DNA of 30,756 nucleotides from Gallionellaceae bacterium (GTDB lineage Bacteria > Pseudomonadota > Gammaproteobacteria > Burkholderiales > Gallionellaceae). Positions 15,541 through 23,261 of this stretch are shown here, piece after piece (the first letter of the stretch is position 1; the number at the start of each line of letters is the position of its first letter). Position numbers and translations under genes: made by a program. The notes under the pieces are model-generated. The model was not told the DNA's origin, searched no databases, and was given only the letters and a program-made list of their open reading frames with translations. The stretch lies in NCBI GenBank assembly GCA_003151655.1, contig PLYB01000169.1, forward strand, positions 1 to 30,756, in the 5' to 3' direction.

Positions 15541-16581
15541 ATGGTAAATTTAAAACCGAATCAGGATTTATTTGGTGGTGCAAATTCAGAAGCATTGAAA
15601 AGCATTTGCAACAATGCCATTGAGGTTACACCGGACGATGATGTCGCGCCATTTGACATGGATTGGCACCAAATATTTTCTCGTTGGGCTGGCGGGAAAA
15701 ATCCGCTCAACAATTCATTGATACTTATTTTTTCTGACAGCCCTCAGGTGTTAGGCGTTCAATACCAATTCAAAACAATATTCCAATTTGGTGCCTTAGA
15801 TTGTGTTCAACCCGGTGTCTACCTTGTTGGGCGGTCACCAAATAGTAACGCTTGGCAGATACCCAATACTGGAGATAATCATCAATCTAACTGTGAATCA
15901 GTATTAAAGGCCGGCCTTGGTGATGCTACAGCAGTAGTGCTGGGTATTAATAGTGACAATGTGGTTTATTTGCCGAATGGAATTAATGGCAGTAATTGGC
16001 TATTAAAGCTGAACTCGACTAACAACCCGCTTGATGATCCTACGCTATCCGCATATCTTGAAAACTTTAATGAAGAGAATCTAAATAGTCCAGAAACTCG
16101 GGGGGATATTTGGATTGATGCAAGCCAATGGATACCCAAAAAACTGGCAGAAAAAGCGATTCAAAAGATGCTGGTTATTGGGCTACGGACTGCCTTCTTG
16201 GAGCATGTTGTTCTTGTTGAAACAACCTTAACTAACGGAAGAGCGGATCTTTGGATCAAGAGTAGAAATAGCTCCAGCTCTGAAAATGTTATCCTAGAAT
16301 TAAAGGCAATTCGTTCAAAAAGTTCGTCCGGAAAAGATGTTGCTGAATCGACAATGATCAGCCACCTTGACGAAGGGGTGACACAGGCGAGTGAGTATAG
16401 AAAAAAAGTGGGTGGGACTGCTGCCTATCTCTGTGTATACGATATGCGCAAAAGCAAAGGTGGAAATGTAATCGACACAACCACGCCAAAATGCGATACA
16501 GCAAAGGTATCGCTAAAAGTGTATAACGTGGATAACTCGTCTAAATCAACAAGACAAACCGCAGCCTTAATAGCGAGCTAG
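15541..16581 (+). CDS. PD-(D/E)XK nuclease effector of the ABC-3C-type system
   Basis: A 346-residue protein. The C-terminal third has a restriction-like nuclease core: E204 in the helix LAEKAIQKMLVIGLRTAF, D236 in NGRADLWIK, and E253-L-K255 in NVILELKAI, followed by a long helix (DEGVTQASEYRKK). The N-terminal ~200 residues are unassigned (beta-rich, with Trp and Asn) and may recognise a ligand or partner. I chose ATG 15541, which forms TGAAATG with the upstream stop; an in-frame ATG at 15511 would overlap the middle component by 29 bases. The gene ends 15 bases inside the convergent methyltransferase. Cleavage of foreign DNA is inferred from motif and context. Confidence 0.78.
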   Translation: MVNLKPNQDLFGGANSEALKSICNNAIEVTPDDDVAPFDMDWHQIFSRWAGGKNPLNNSLILIFSDSPQVLGVQYQFKTIFQFGALDCVQPGVYLVGRSPNSNAWQIPNTGDNHQSNCESVLKAGLGDATAVVLGINSDNVVYLPNGINGSNWLLKLNSTNNPLDDPTLSAYLENFNEENLNSPETRGDIWIDASQWIPKKLAEKAIQKMLVIGLRTAFLEHVVLVETTLTNGRADLWIKSRNSSSSENVILELKAIRSKSSSGKDVAESTMISHLDEGVTQASEYRKKVGGTAAYLCVYDMRKSKGGNVIDTTTPKCDTAKVSLKVYNVDNSSKSTRQTAALIAS

Positions 16582-17853
16582 GATTACAAGAGACTCGGCA
16601 AGCGTTTTATCCGCACTTCCTTGTTGAATAGAGGATCGCATTGCCCTCGCCGACTTACTACTCACTGTTCTTAATCCCATGTCATGTGCGAGCTCACAGA
16701 GAATAGCCGGTACGTCGATGAGGACGTTGGCATATGAAGAATTTCCAACGACCATGGCGATTTGCCCCTCGCGTGACAGCTTGAGAGAGGACTCTCTCAG
16801 TAGCGTTTGCATGTCGCCAAAATAACTACGCACCATTTCCGGAAGACGGCGATTCCATAGCGTATTTCTAACGTCATCTAATTTCTCAAGAGTACGTGTT
16901 AATGTTTTACTAGGCAACGCATCTCCCAAGCTGTCCCAAGTACACTGCACATGCGATCGCAAAGTTGAATGTCTGAGAGCAGTATTGTCGGCCGCAACGG
17001 AGAAGTAGCCAAGCATCCATAGTTCTACATTGTAGATATCTGTATAGTCGAATGAATTCGGATAAGGAGGCGAAAAAATGGCAAGGGAGACCTCGCTTTT
17101 AATATGTTGAATCTGCTCGCGAGCATCGCCGCGCAACAAGTTGTATTTTGCTCTCTCAACTCGCGCGTGACGATAGATATCTTCTATCATATTTCCAACT
17201 GCGCCTAAGAATGCTTCTCTAACGTTTTCGCTGGTAATATTCCGCGCCTCCCAGTTGCTTCGATAGCGCCTCCCTTTGCCATCTATTCGGACATTGCTTG
17301 CTGGTATTAAGATGGATGCCAGCGCTGTTGTAAATAATCGTTTTATGGTCTCATCAGAACATTCGCTAATTGCTAGTCGATAACTTTCGATTGTTTTAGC
17401 AACATTTTTTGAAAATAGCCAACGCTCATTTACTCCCGGCTCGATGAATGTTGGTGGTAATCTTTTTCGTAATGCGGCGAGATCAACCTTGTATTGATGT
17501 GCGCGCCGAATTACTCGCGCCGCTTCTGATGGTAAATCGACATGTTGGTAATTTGCCAACTTAGACTCAATCAAATCAGCAAGAAATGGATTGACTTCAA
17601 TCAGTGTTGATTCAATACCCATAAACTGCGCGACTACCCCTGTGGTCCCAGATCCGCCGCAGCAATCCAGAATGTGTTCTGGTCGTTTTTTTTGCCCGTC
17701 AACAACTGATCGAACTAATGCAGGAGAGAAGGCCTCCTTGAATTTGAACCATCTTTGAAAAGCAAGCTCATCGCTCCCTTGATAGGTTGTAGGGGCAGGG
17801 CTGCTCCAGTTTTTTGTCCACGCATCAAATGCTTCACTTGTTTGAATAAGCAT
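16567..17853 (-). CDS. SAM-dependent DNA methyltransferase (SPPY type)
   Basis: A 428-residue DNA methyltransferase. SAM-binding motif I is ILDCCGGSGTTG (61-72) with the acidic motif II TLIEVNPF (83-90). Catalytic motif IV SPPYPNSFDY is at 261-270. The order I before IV and the SPPY tetrapeptide suggest an amino-methyltransferase, more often N4-cytosine than N6-adenine. No target-recognition subunit is nearby, so specificity is internal. It converges on the nuclease gene with a 15-base overlap of 3' ends, so the two transcripts could form antisense pairs. In this setting it is the likely self-marking partner of the nuclease, but it could also be an orphan methyltransferase. Confidence 0.88.
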   Translation of the reverse strand: MLIQTSEAFDAWTKNWSSPAPTTYQGSDELAFQRWFKFKEAFSPALVRSVVDGQKKRPEHILDCCGGSGTTGVVAQFMGIESTLIEVNPFLADLIESKLANYQHVDLPSEAARVIRRAHQYKVDLAALRKRLPPTFIEPGVNERWLFSKNVAKTIESYRLAISECSDETIKRLFTTALASILIPASNVRIDGKGRRYRSNWEARNITSENVREAFLGAVGNMIEDIYRHARVERAKYNLLRGDAREQIQHIKSEVSLAIFSPPYPNSFDYTDIYNVELWMLGYFSVAADNTALRHSTLRSHVQCTWDSLGDALPSKTLTRTLEKLDDVRNTLWNRRLPEMVRSYFGDMQTLLRESSLKLSREGQIAMVVGNSSYANVLIDVPAILCELAHDMGLRTVSSKSARAMRSSIQQGSADKTLAESLVILARY

Positions 17854-17988
17854 ATTTACTCCATCCGTTAATGTATCTGGTACAAAAACTGATTATCTGA
17901 TTGCGTTATAAATACAACATCAGCTTTAGCAGCAAAAGTCAGTTATTGATTTTTAGGGAGCCCCATCAAAGAGCGCATAAATAATATA

Positions 17989-18017
17989 TTGACGGCAATA
18001 ATGATACATAATATATT
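17989..18017 (+). promoter_or_regulatory. Promoter of the RHH gene, predicting a leaderless message
   Basis: TTGACG (17989-17994, 5 of 6) and TATATT (18012-18017, 5 of 6) are separated by exactly 17 bases. Transcription would start around 18024, the A of the ATG itself, and there is no ribosome-binding site. The surrounding AT-rich stretch is shared with the divergent methyltransferase gene (start 17853). Confidence 0.65.
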
Positions 18018-18023
18018 TAAATT

Positions 18024-18296
18024 ATGAAAGATATATCGCAAATTAAACATGAATCAATTAGCCCCAATAGTGAACGAGTTGTTCGTGCCACATTTTCATT
18101 GCCTAGCAGCACAATTATTGAAATTGATAAGCTTCGAAAAAAGCTTGCTAAAGATGGACACGTGTTGAATAAAAGTGAAATTGTGAGGGTTGGTCTCGTA
18201 GCCCTTGAACATTTATCTAGCAGAAGCGCAATGAAAGCTATCGGCGAGATCGAAAGGCTTAAGGCTGGGCGACCTCATTTTATTGAGGAAGACTGA
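18024..18296 (+). CDS. Ribbon-helix-helix (CopG/MetJ-type) regulator or antitoxin
   Basis: A 90-residue protein. The strand RATFSLPSSTIIEIDKLRKKL followed by KSEIVRVGLVALEHL fits the ribbon-helix-helix fold (about 20-70), in which dimers bind DNA with a beta ribbon. Such proteins act as antitoxins or as local repressors. It is divergent from the methyltransferase, so it may control that gene. No toxin gene is adjacent: the next gene (18504) is not a recognised toxin. Its own promoter suggests leaderless translation. Confidence 0.78.
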   Translation: MKDISQIKHESISPNSERVVRATFSLPSSTIIEIDKLRKKLAKDGHVLNKSEIVRVGLVALEHLSSRSAMKAIGEIERLKAGRPHFIEED

Positions 18297-18503
18297 AAAT
18301 TGGGGCAATGTCCCAGCGGTGGTTGCAAGAAATAATCTTTCAATGTGCGGCTCCATGGCCACTCTGACATGGCGATGGCAAGTAACCGGTAACGTCATGT
18401 TGGGCTTCACCTGCTTCAGCAGACATCTGAAATGTCAAAACTGAAGGGGCATAACATCAGCAACAATAAGCACGATAAATTTACTTAAAGCAAGGGATTG
18501 AAA

Positions 18504-18932
18504 ATGAAAATGGAACAACAAACGCTTGAGATTACAGCTATATCGCAAGATAAGCTCGAATCTATGCATGAAGGATTTATAAAGCACATCAGCAGCTTGC
18601 CCGATGCGATACATGGAGGTTCATTTACCATTGTCAACACGAATTTATCCGCTTGTGCCCTTGGATTTCCTTTTGACATTGCTCACAGATTCATTCGAAA
18701 TAACAAAAAATATTTTGCGCTTGAATATGCATTTGTTTACGGCACGAATTGTTATTTTTGCTTATACCTTGATGAACTTGGATATTGTTATACCGATCCT
18801 GAATTATCAAATAAGTTCTGTGAATTTACTGACCATGATATTCAATTGAAGGTTGTAGCTGCGCTGGCAAACGCTTTACTAGAATCCCCTCTGTTGGCTC
18901 CTCGAACTGTTATTGGGGCTGATGCAGGTTAA
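18504..18932 (+). CDS. Hypothetical soluble protein
   Basis: I do not recognise this 142-residue protein. It has no signal peptide or long membrane helix. It contains aromatic and Cys-rich stretches (YFALEYAFVYGTNCYFCLYL) flanked by acidic regions (DELGYCYTDPEL, EFTDHDIQL), suggesting a small alpha/beta domain. ATG 18504 is preferred over the in-frame TTG at 18498 because AAGGGA lies at the right distance. It stands alone between the RHH gene and the large lipoprotein gene, and a weak hairpin follows it. The stretch 18297-18503 before it holds nothing I can name. Confidence 0.6.
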   Translation: MKMEQQTLEITAISQDKLESMHEGFIKHISSLPDAIHGGSFTIVNTNLSACALGFPFDIAHRFIRNNKKYFALEYAFVYGTNCYFCLYLDELGYCYTDPELSNKFCEFTDHDIQLKVVAALANALLESPLLAPRTVIGADAG

Positions 18933-18950
18933 TCGGTTTTAAGGAATAGA

Positions 18951-18975
18951 TTGCCTCAAAATTGAGGTAACTTTT
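18951..18975 (+). terminator. Possible weak terminator
   Basis: TTGCCTCAA and TTGAGGTAA (18951-18970) pair over nine positions with one G-U and a very tight centre, followed by CTTTT. It lies 18 bases after the stop codon of the hypothetical gene. The short T run makes it a weak call. Confidence 0.4.
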
Positions 18976-19170
18976 ACCATAGATAATATGGTGCGTATTT
19001 TGCTTTATCTTATGTCTCATGCAGCTTGCCTTGACGGCAATACTAAGTAGCCTATAATTTAAATACCATTGGGGGAGGGAGTGTTTAAACCTGTGCATGT
19101 CGAATAGTGATCTAGTCGATGTGCAACACATTCTCGTCTTGGCGTAGTAGTGATATACGACGGAGAGACT

Positions 19171-21474
19171 ATGGACAATTTAGTTCGGTGTTGCTTTGTA
19201 CTCATAATTGCATCCCTACTTTCGGGATGCCAAGAGAATCCGATACGCCCCGAACTCCCTCCGCCTGTGTCCCGCGACGAAGCTGCGGCGGTTCTCGTGT
19301 CGGTGACTGCGGTAGCGCCATGGTCTCAGGTATCGGATGCCATGCAACCCAATTTCACATTAACTGGGGATGGAGCGCTACTGCAAGTAGCTCCGACAAC
19401 TGCGCGAATACAGGAGCAGGTTCTGAATGCCTTTGGCGCAAGTCTGGGCGTTGGATTACCACAAAGCTTCGGGCAATCCATCGCGACGAGCACTCAAACC
19501 TCGACCCAGAACGCTTCGACCTCCGGCGGAGTATCAGCAAATACGGGCAATGTTTCCACTGGTACGAGCGGGAGCAACACGGATACGAGGCAACCCGGCG
19601 TGGTGCCACAGGTTCCGAATGGCCTTCCCGCCGGAGTGCAGGCTCTAGGCGCGCCTTCGGTAAGCGGCACAACCGACATCGATCCGATACTGAAATACCA
19701 AGCCGCGCTCGCGCTCTACCAATCTGTACAACTCATGAACCGCCAAGTGCAAAATGCAGCATCCCTGCATTGCTTCGTGCCGTATCTGGTGCAGTTAAAA
19801 ATGGCGATTTTGCCGTATCGGCGCGATCTTCCTTACGACGTGCACAGCCGTATGTCATTTTTCGGTGGTGGCACAAGCGATGACGCAGGTTCGCCCGACT
19901 CACCGCTCAGGCTCAAACAGGTCAAAGTATTGGCTTCTAGTACGCAAAACCCGAGTCCGCAGCCAGTCTCAACTAGTAAGGTAGAAACATGTGACGACAA
20001 CATCAACAAGTTGCCGCAAGTCGTACCTTTGTTGGTCACGGATGATATAGAGAAAGCAGTAAAATCTAGTGCGGTCGAAACAGCGAGACAGATTGGTTTT
20101 GCGTTAAGTGCCATGCTTCAAGGTATTGGTGCAAATGCTAGCCTGAACAAGATGGATCAGACGCTTAACGCGATTTCAGGGCAGGACATCAACAGCCGAT
20201 TCACCCTTTCGCGGCTTACCGATAACACGATCTACGCCAGACTGGGAGCCTCCGCCGCCCCCACCAAAGCAGGAAGGGCACTGGTCGGACAGACCTATGA
20301 TATTTCACTGCTATTGCTCGTCCCCGTCGGTTATTTCGGTAGCAACGCCCCCAAATCCGAAATACAAGTTATCAGCCACAACGAATTCCGTGATGCTAAT
20401 ACCGGCACCATCCTGCCAATCCGCTCGCGCAAAGCGCTTGCGCAGGCTGCAGATTTAGCAATGCAGGATGTCCTATCAGAGAATAAGCTCGCGGCTTGGA
20501 TGGTCGCTGATGAAGACCTCAAAGTGGGAATTGCGCAAAAACTTTCTTGTGCGATCCAGAGGTCGAATTATTGGGAAAAGTCTGATTGTGTAAGTGGCGG
20601 GGCCTTGAATTTCGATGATCTCCTAACTAAAATGAAGCTCCCATCTGCGAAGAAGGGCGAGCCGGATGTCGATCTTGGTGGCAAATATGGCCGAGTGCTA
20701 TGGACTCGGCTGAGCTCCCTCTCAGCCGACAGCCCCATTAAGACTGCATTTTTCCAATTACCTAGTCGGCAGAATGTGCGAGTCCCGGTGCAAACGGCGC
20801 TTCTGCTCGACGACACCCAAAATGTGACCCAAGTGCAGCTCCAGAACGTTGTTGGAGCCACGAACCGGACGGTCAACGCTATGCTGGAACTCGTCGATGC
20901 GGCAAGAAGTCGCACATACGCGATTCCCGCCCAATCCATGAGTGCGGATTCGAACACGCAGGTTCTAACACTGGGCTTTCCCTCCTTGGCAAAATGGGGA
21001 ATTGCAAACTTTGACCCAAACAAAAGCAGTCTCAGTCTGAAGGCAGCGGACTGCCCGAACCTTTCCGCCTGTCCGCTCTACGAGCTACCCAATGAAGCAC
21101 TCAAGCTGGTATATATGCCATCATCAGCCCCGAAGGTTGGCACACCTAACTTCGATTTCACCACCAAACAAATGGCAATCGTCTCTGTGGGAGGGAAGGG
21201 TTCTGTTACTGTTTCGATCAGCAAATTGACCGATGATGATGCTCTGATTTCTGTTGATAACGCCGACATCGTTTCTGCGACAGACTCCCAAGGCAATGCC
21301 ATGTCACTGATCAATAACAAGATCAAGGTCACCAAAGACATGAAAAATCCAACTATAACTTTGCAGTTACAGAACCTGAATGTTGGCATGGTTGTCGGTC
21401 TAACTGCCGAAGGCGAGAAAGGCGGGAAATCGACTGGCAAAACACCGATCAGGCTCGTAGCCGTCTCAAAATAG
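19171..21474 (+). CDS. Large lipoprotein of unknown function
   Basis: A 767-residue protein starting with a clear lipoprotein signal (hydrophobic CCFVLIIASLLSGC, lipidated C20). The ATG at 19171 follows GGAGAG; an in-frame GTG at 19150 is rejected. After a Pro-rich segment comes a low-complexity Ser/Thr/Gly/Asn linker (about 105-145, TQTSTQNASTSGG). A long mixed domain follows, with an internal helical segment (VETARQIGFALSAMLQGIG) and a beta-rich C-terminal part resembling an immunoglobulin- or invasin-like fold (KQMAIVSVGGKGSVTVSIS). I recognise no family. Its base composition is GC-richer than the genes on both sides. It is followed after 47 bases by the DYKL-repeat gene, so the two are probably one operon. 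Confidence 0.75.
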   Translation: MDNLVRCCFVLIIASLLSGCQENPIRPELPPPVSRDEAAAVLVSVTAVAPWSQVSDAMQPNFTLTGDGALLQVAPTTARIQEQVLNAFGASLGVGLPQSFGQSIATSTQTSTQNASTSGGVSANTGNVSTGTSGSNTDTRQPGVVPQVPNGLPAGVQALGAPSVSGTTDIDPILKYQAALALYQSVQLMNRQVQNAASLHCFVPYLVQLKMAILPYRRDLPYDVHSRMSFFGGGTSDDAGSPDSPLRLKQVKVLASSTQNPSPQPVSTSKVETCDDNINKLPQVVPLLVTDDIEKAVKSSAVETARQIGFALSAMLQGIGANASLNKMDQTLNAISGQDINSRFTLSRLTDNTIYARLGASAAPTKAGRALVGQTYDISLLLLVPVGYFGSNAPKSEIQVISHNEFRDANTGTILPIRSRKALAQAADLAMQDVLSENKLAAWMVADEDLKVGIAQKLSCAIQRSNYWEKSDCVSGGALNFDDLLTKMKLPSAKKGEPDVDLGGKYGRVLWTRLSSLSADSPIKTAFFQLPSRQNVRVPVQTALLLDDTQNVTQVQLQNVVGATNRTVNAMLELVDAARSRTYAIPAQSMSADSNTQVLTLGFPSLAKWGIANFDPNKSSLSLKAADCPNLSACPLYELPNEALKLVYMPSSAPKVGTPNFDFTTKQMAIVSVGGKGSVTVSISKLTDDDALISVDNADIVSATDSQGNAMSLINNKIKVTKDMKNPTITLQLQNLNVGMVVGLTAEGEKGGKSTGKTPIRLVAVSK

Positions 21475-21521
21475 TTCAATCTGTCGATGGCTTTTTTTCA
21501 ACGTAAATACAGGAGGGTGTC

Positions 21522-21722
21522 ATGAATTCAAATATGAAGAAGCCAACGCAACCAACCGCGAAGAAGCCAGCCTCGGCGACTGCAACCAGCAAGAAGGGCG
21601 ACGCAAAGCTCACGGGCACGGAAAGTGGTGATTACAAGCTCAAGAAAAAAAGCATGGATGGAATATCAGTCGCTTGCAGCGATAATTACAAGCTTGCCGA
21701 AAGTGATGATTACAAGCTCTAA
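21522..21722 (+). CDS. Small Lys/Ser-rich protein with repeated DYKL motif
   Basis: A 66-residue protein with the strongest ribosome-binding site in the region (AGGAGGGTGTC before ATG). The N-terminal half is a Lys/Ala/Thr/Pro-rich low-complexity stretch (KKPTQPTAKKPASATATSKK). The C-terminal half has three near copies of a tetrapeptide: GDYKL, DNYKL and DDYKL, the last at the C-terminus. The DNA repeats as GATTACAAGCTC, AATTACAAGCTT and GATTACAAGCTC. It has no signal peptide or membrane helix. The pattern suggests a modified peptide precursor, a surface-binding tag or a partner of the upstream lipoprotein. I cannot choose between these. Confidence 0.65.
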   Translation: MNSNMKKPTQPTAKKPASATATSKKGDAKLTGTESGDYKLKKKSMDGISVACSDNYKLAESDDYKL

Positions 21723-21738
21723 TCTCCTGTTAATGATG

Positions 21739-21759
21739 GTATCCGTAATCTGTGGTTGA
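21739..21759 (+). repeat. Left 21-bp inverted repeat flanking a membrane-protein gene
   Basis: The sequence here and the reverse complement of 22766-22786 agree at 20 of 21 positions; the common part starts GTATCCGTAATCTGT and ends GTTGA. The pair encloses one gene (21914-22660) and spans about 1.05 kb. No transposase is inside, so if mobile this would be a non-autonomous or cassette-like unit. Confidence 0.75.
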
Positions 21760-21913
21760 TTTTGGTTAAAAACTGTTTTGAGTAAATATTTGCATTCGTG
21801 TTGATTTGCCATGATTATGAGAGTCTCAGTTGTGCCATGAGAAGTTCAGCATTGGGTTCTGATTGGCAGGTCTTTTAACTTTATGTTATTTCAATATATT
21901 TTAGGGGAATGGC

Positions 21914-22660
21914 GTGTCGTCTTCTTCGTATTGCGAAAAGACATGTAATTTCTTAAAGAACTATGGCCCAGAATTATGGGTGATTAGTTGGGGGGTGGTT
22001 TTACTTCTTATCGTGCCGCTCTTTTTATATGTACAGTCAATTGAGTGCATAAAAGATAAGATCGAATTGATAAAAGCACTTGCAACTTGGGCGCAAGTAA
22101 TAGTCGCTGGAATTGCTGCCTATATTGCTTATAAAAATTTTGCTCTTCCGTTTATCCAAAATGGCCGAATAAAATCAATTGAAATACTAATGGCGCTGGA
22201 GAAAGACTACCGTCCGCACTTTCCTTTTTTACTTGAAATAGAAATTGAGTCGACTTACAAAAAAATAGAATCTGTTCTTGAGCGGGAAGAGCTTCAGCGT
22301 AAACCAGCAGTGGAATTATCAGCAAAACAAAAAATCGACATTGCATATAATGCTCAATATGACATGGAGGTATTGCAAAAACTTGATGGGCTGCTAAGGC
22401 ACTTCTATGTTTGTTTAAAAGCCAAAAAAAAGAGCGTTATTGACGACGAGACCATAGATAGCTCGTACAAATATTATTTGATGATGTTGACTGCGAAGAC
22501 ATGGATAGATGAAGTAGATGGAGTGAACGTAACAAAGCCAGATGAAAAGCCGCGCCTATTACTAGGGAAGTACGTAAAACTTTATTGGCCTAGCATTGAT
22601 AAATGGTCATTTGAATTTAAAGGAGTGACCCCACATGTCCAAGAGTCGAGGAGGCCATAA
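21914..22660 (+). CDS. Two-helix membrane protein of unknown function
   Basis: A 248-residue protein starting at GTG 21914, preceded by AGGGGA six bases away. Two hydrophobic segments lie near the N-terminus (about 22-41, WVISWGVVLLLIVPLFLYV; and about 59-77, WAQVIVAGIAAYIAYKNF). The remaining ~165 residues form a charged helical cytoplasmic domain (LEKDYRPHFPFLLEIEIES..., LKAKKKSVIDDETID). This is the general shape of small membrane proteins found next to bacterial immunity or defence genes, but I recognise no family. The gene is AT-rich and is the sole occupant of a segment bounded by 21-bp inverted repeats. Confidence 0.7.
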   Translation: MSSSSYCEKTCNFLKNYGPELWVISWGVVLLLIVPLFLYVQSIECIKDKIELIKALATWAQVIVAGIAAYIAYKNFALPFIQNGRIKSIEILMALEKDYRPHFPFLLEIEIESTYKKIESVLEREELQRKPAVELSAKQKIDIAYNAQYDMEVLQKLDGLLRHFYVCLKAKKKSVIDDETIDSSYKYYLMMLTAKTWIDEVDGVNVTKPDEKPRLLLGKYVKLYWPSIDKWSFEFKGVTPHVQESRRP

Positions 22661-22765
22661 ATCATTATGTCGGGTATGGGGCGTTTTGAGTCGCTCATCA
22701 CAAATCTAAATCAACCACGCAATACGGTTTAGCTGCCGCGTAAATTTTCATTAAAAAATTCATTT

Positions 22766-22786
22766 TCAACTACAGATTACGGATAC
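22766..22786 (-). repeat. Right 21-bp inverted repeat, with a degenerate copy just upstream
   Basis: TCAACTACAGATTACGGATAC, less one base on either side in this listing, is the complement of the left repeat with one mismatch. A looser copy starts at 22713 (AAATCAACCACGCAATACGG), about 50 bases upstream in the same orientation. The right side therefore has two related sites and the left side one, as in asymmetric transposon ends. Confidence 0.72.
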
Positions 22787-23183
22787 TCTTAATTATAGGG
22801 CAGGAGTATTCGCTGGTTCTTTTATTGAATGAAGTAGCTCTGCGTGGACTTTGCGATTTTAGTACCAAGGCAATGTTTTGGTTCCGAAATGACATGCTCG
22901 GCAAAATTATGCTTCAGGGACGGCAGTCCTAAAACTTCAGAAGTGCCGTGAAAACTCTTTTTGTGGCAAGATTATCATTCCAGATTGCGGCAACGTTATA
23001 ATTCGCGGGACACAGTAAGACATTGCAACCGGGAAGATAAATCCGGGTATCAAAAGCAAATGGTCGTGAATTGCAGGAATGTGGCACTACAGTTCAAAAG
23101 AAATACAGCTTTTTAAATAAAGTGTAATTTGCTCCAGCGTTCGTTTCTCAACTATCAGTTTTAAAAATTTCTTGCATCACCAC

Positions 23184-23209
23184 ATGTGACCGCTGACAAT
23201 CGGTCACAT
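23184..23209. promoter_or_regulatory. Inverted repeat upstream of the ferredoxin reductase gene
   Basis: ATGTGACCG (23184-23192) and CGGTCACAT (23201-23209) are perfect 9-base complements with an eight-base spacer, 53 bases before ATG 23262. No T tract follows. The TGTGA/TCACA outer bases recall CRP sites but the spacing is 14 rather than 6. It is a good candidate operator for an unidentified regulator of the reductase gene. Confidence 0.5.
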
Positions 23210-23261
23210 CTCAAAAAGTTCTTGGTGCATTTAGGGTCGCTTTTCAACCATGGAGAAAAGT

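Larger units (their letters stand above)
22661..23249. other. Intergenic stretch without a gene (589 bp)
   Basis: Apart from the repeat copies at 22713-22786 and the inverted repeat at 23184-23209 I see no gene. Only very short reading frames (under 20 codons) occur on the plus strand, none with a ribosome-binding site. The length and mixed base composition suggest decayed or inserted DNA. Confidence 0.5.

Noticed and set aside
19119..19883. 254-codon plus-strand frame inside the lipoprotein gene
   Set aside because: Rich in Arg, Ser and Cys without domain features, and fully shadowed by the better-supported lipoprotein frame.
23184..23209. CRP/FNR-type binding site
   Set aside because: TGTGA and TCACA are 14 bases apart; the consensus needs six.
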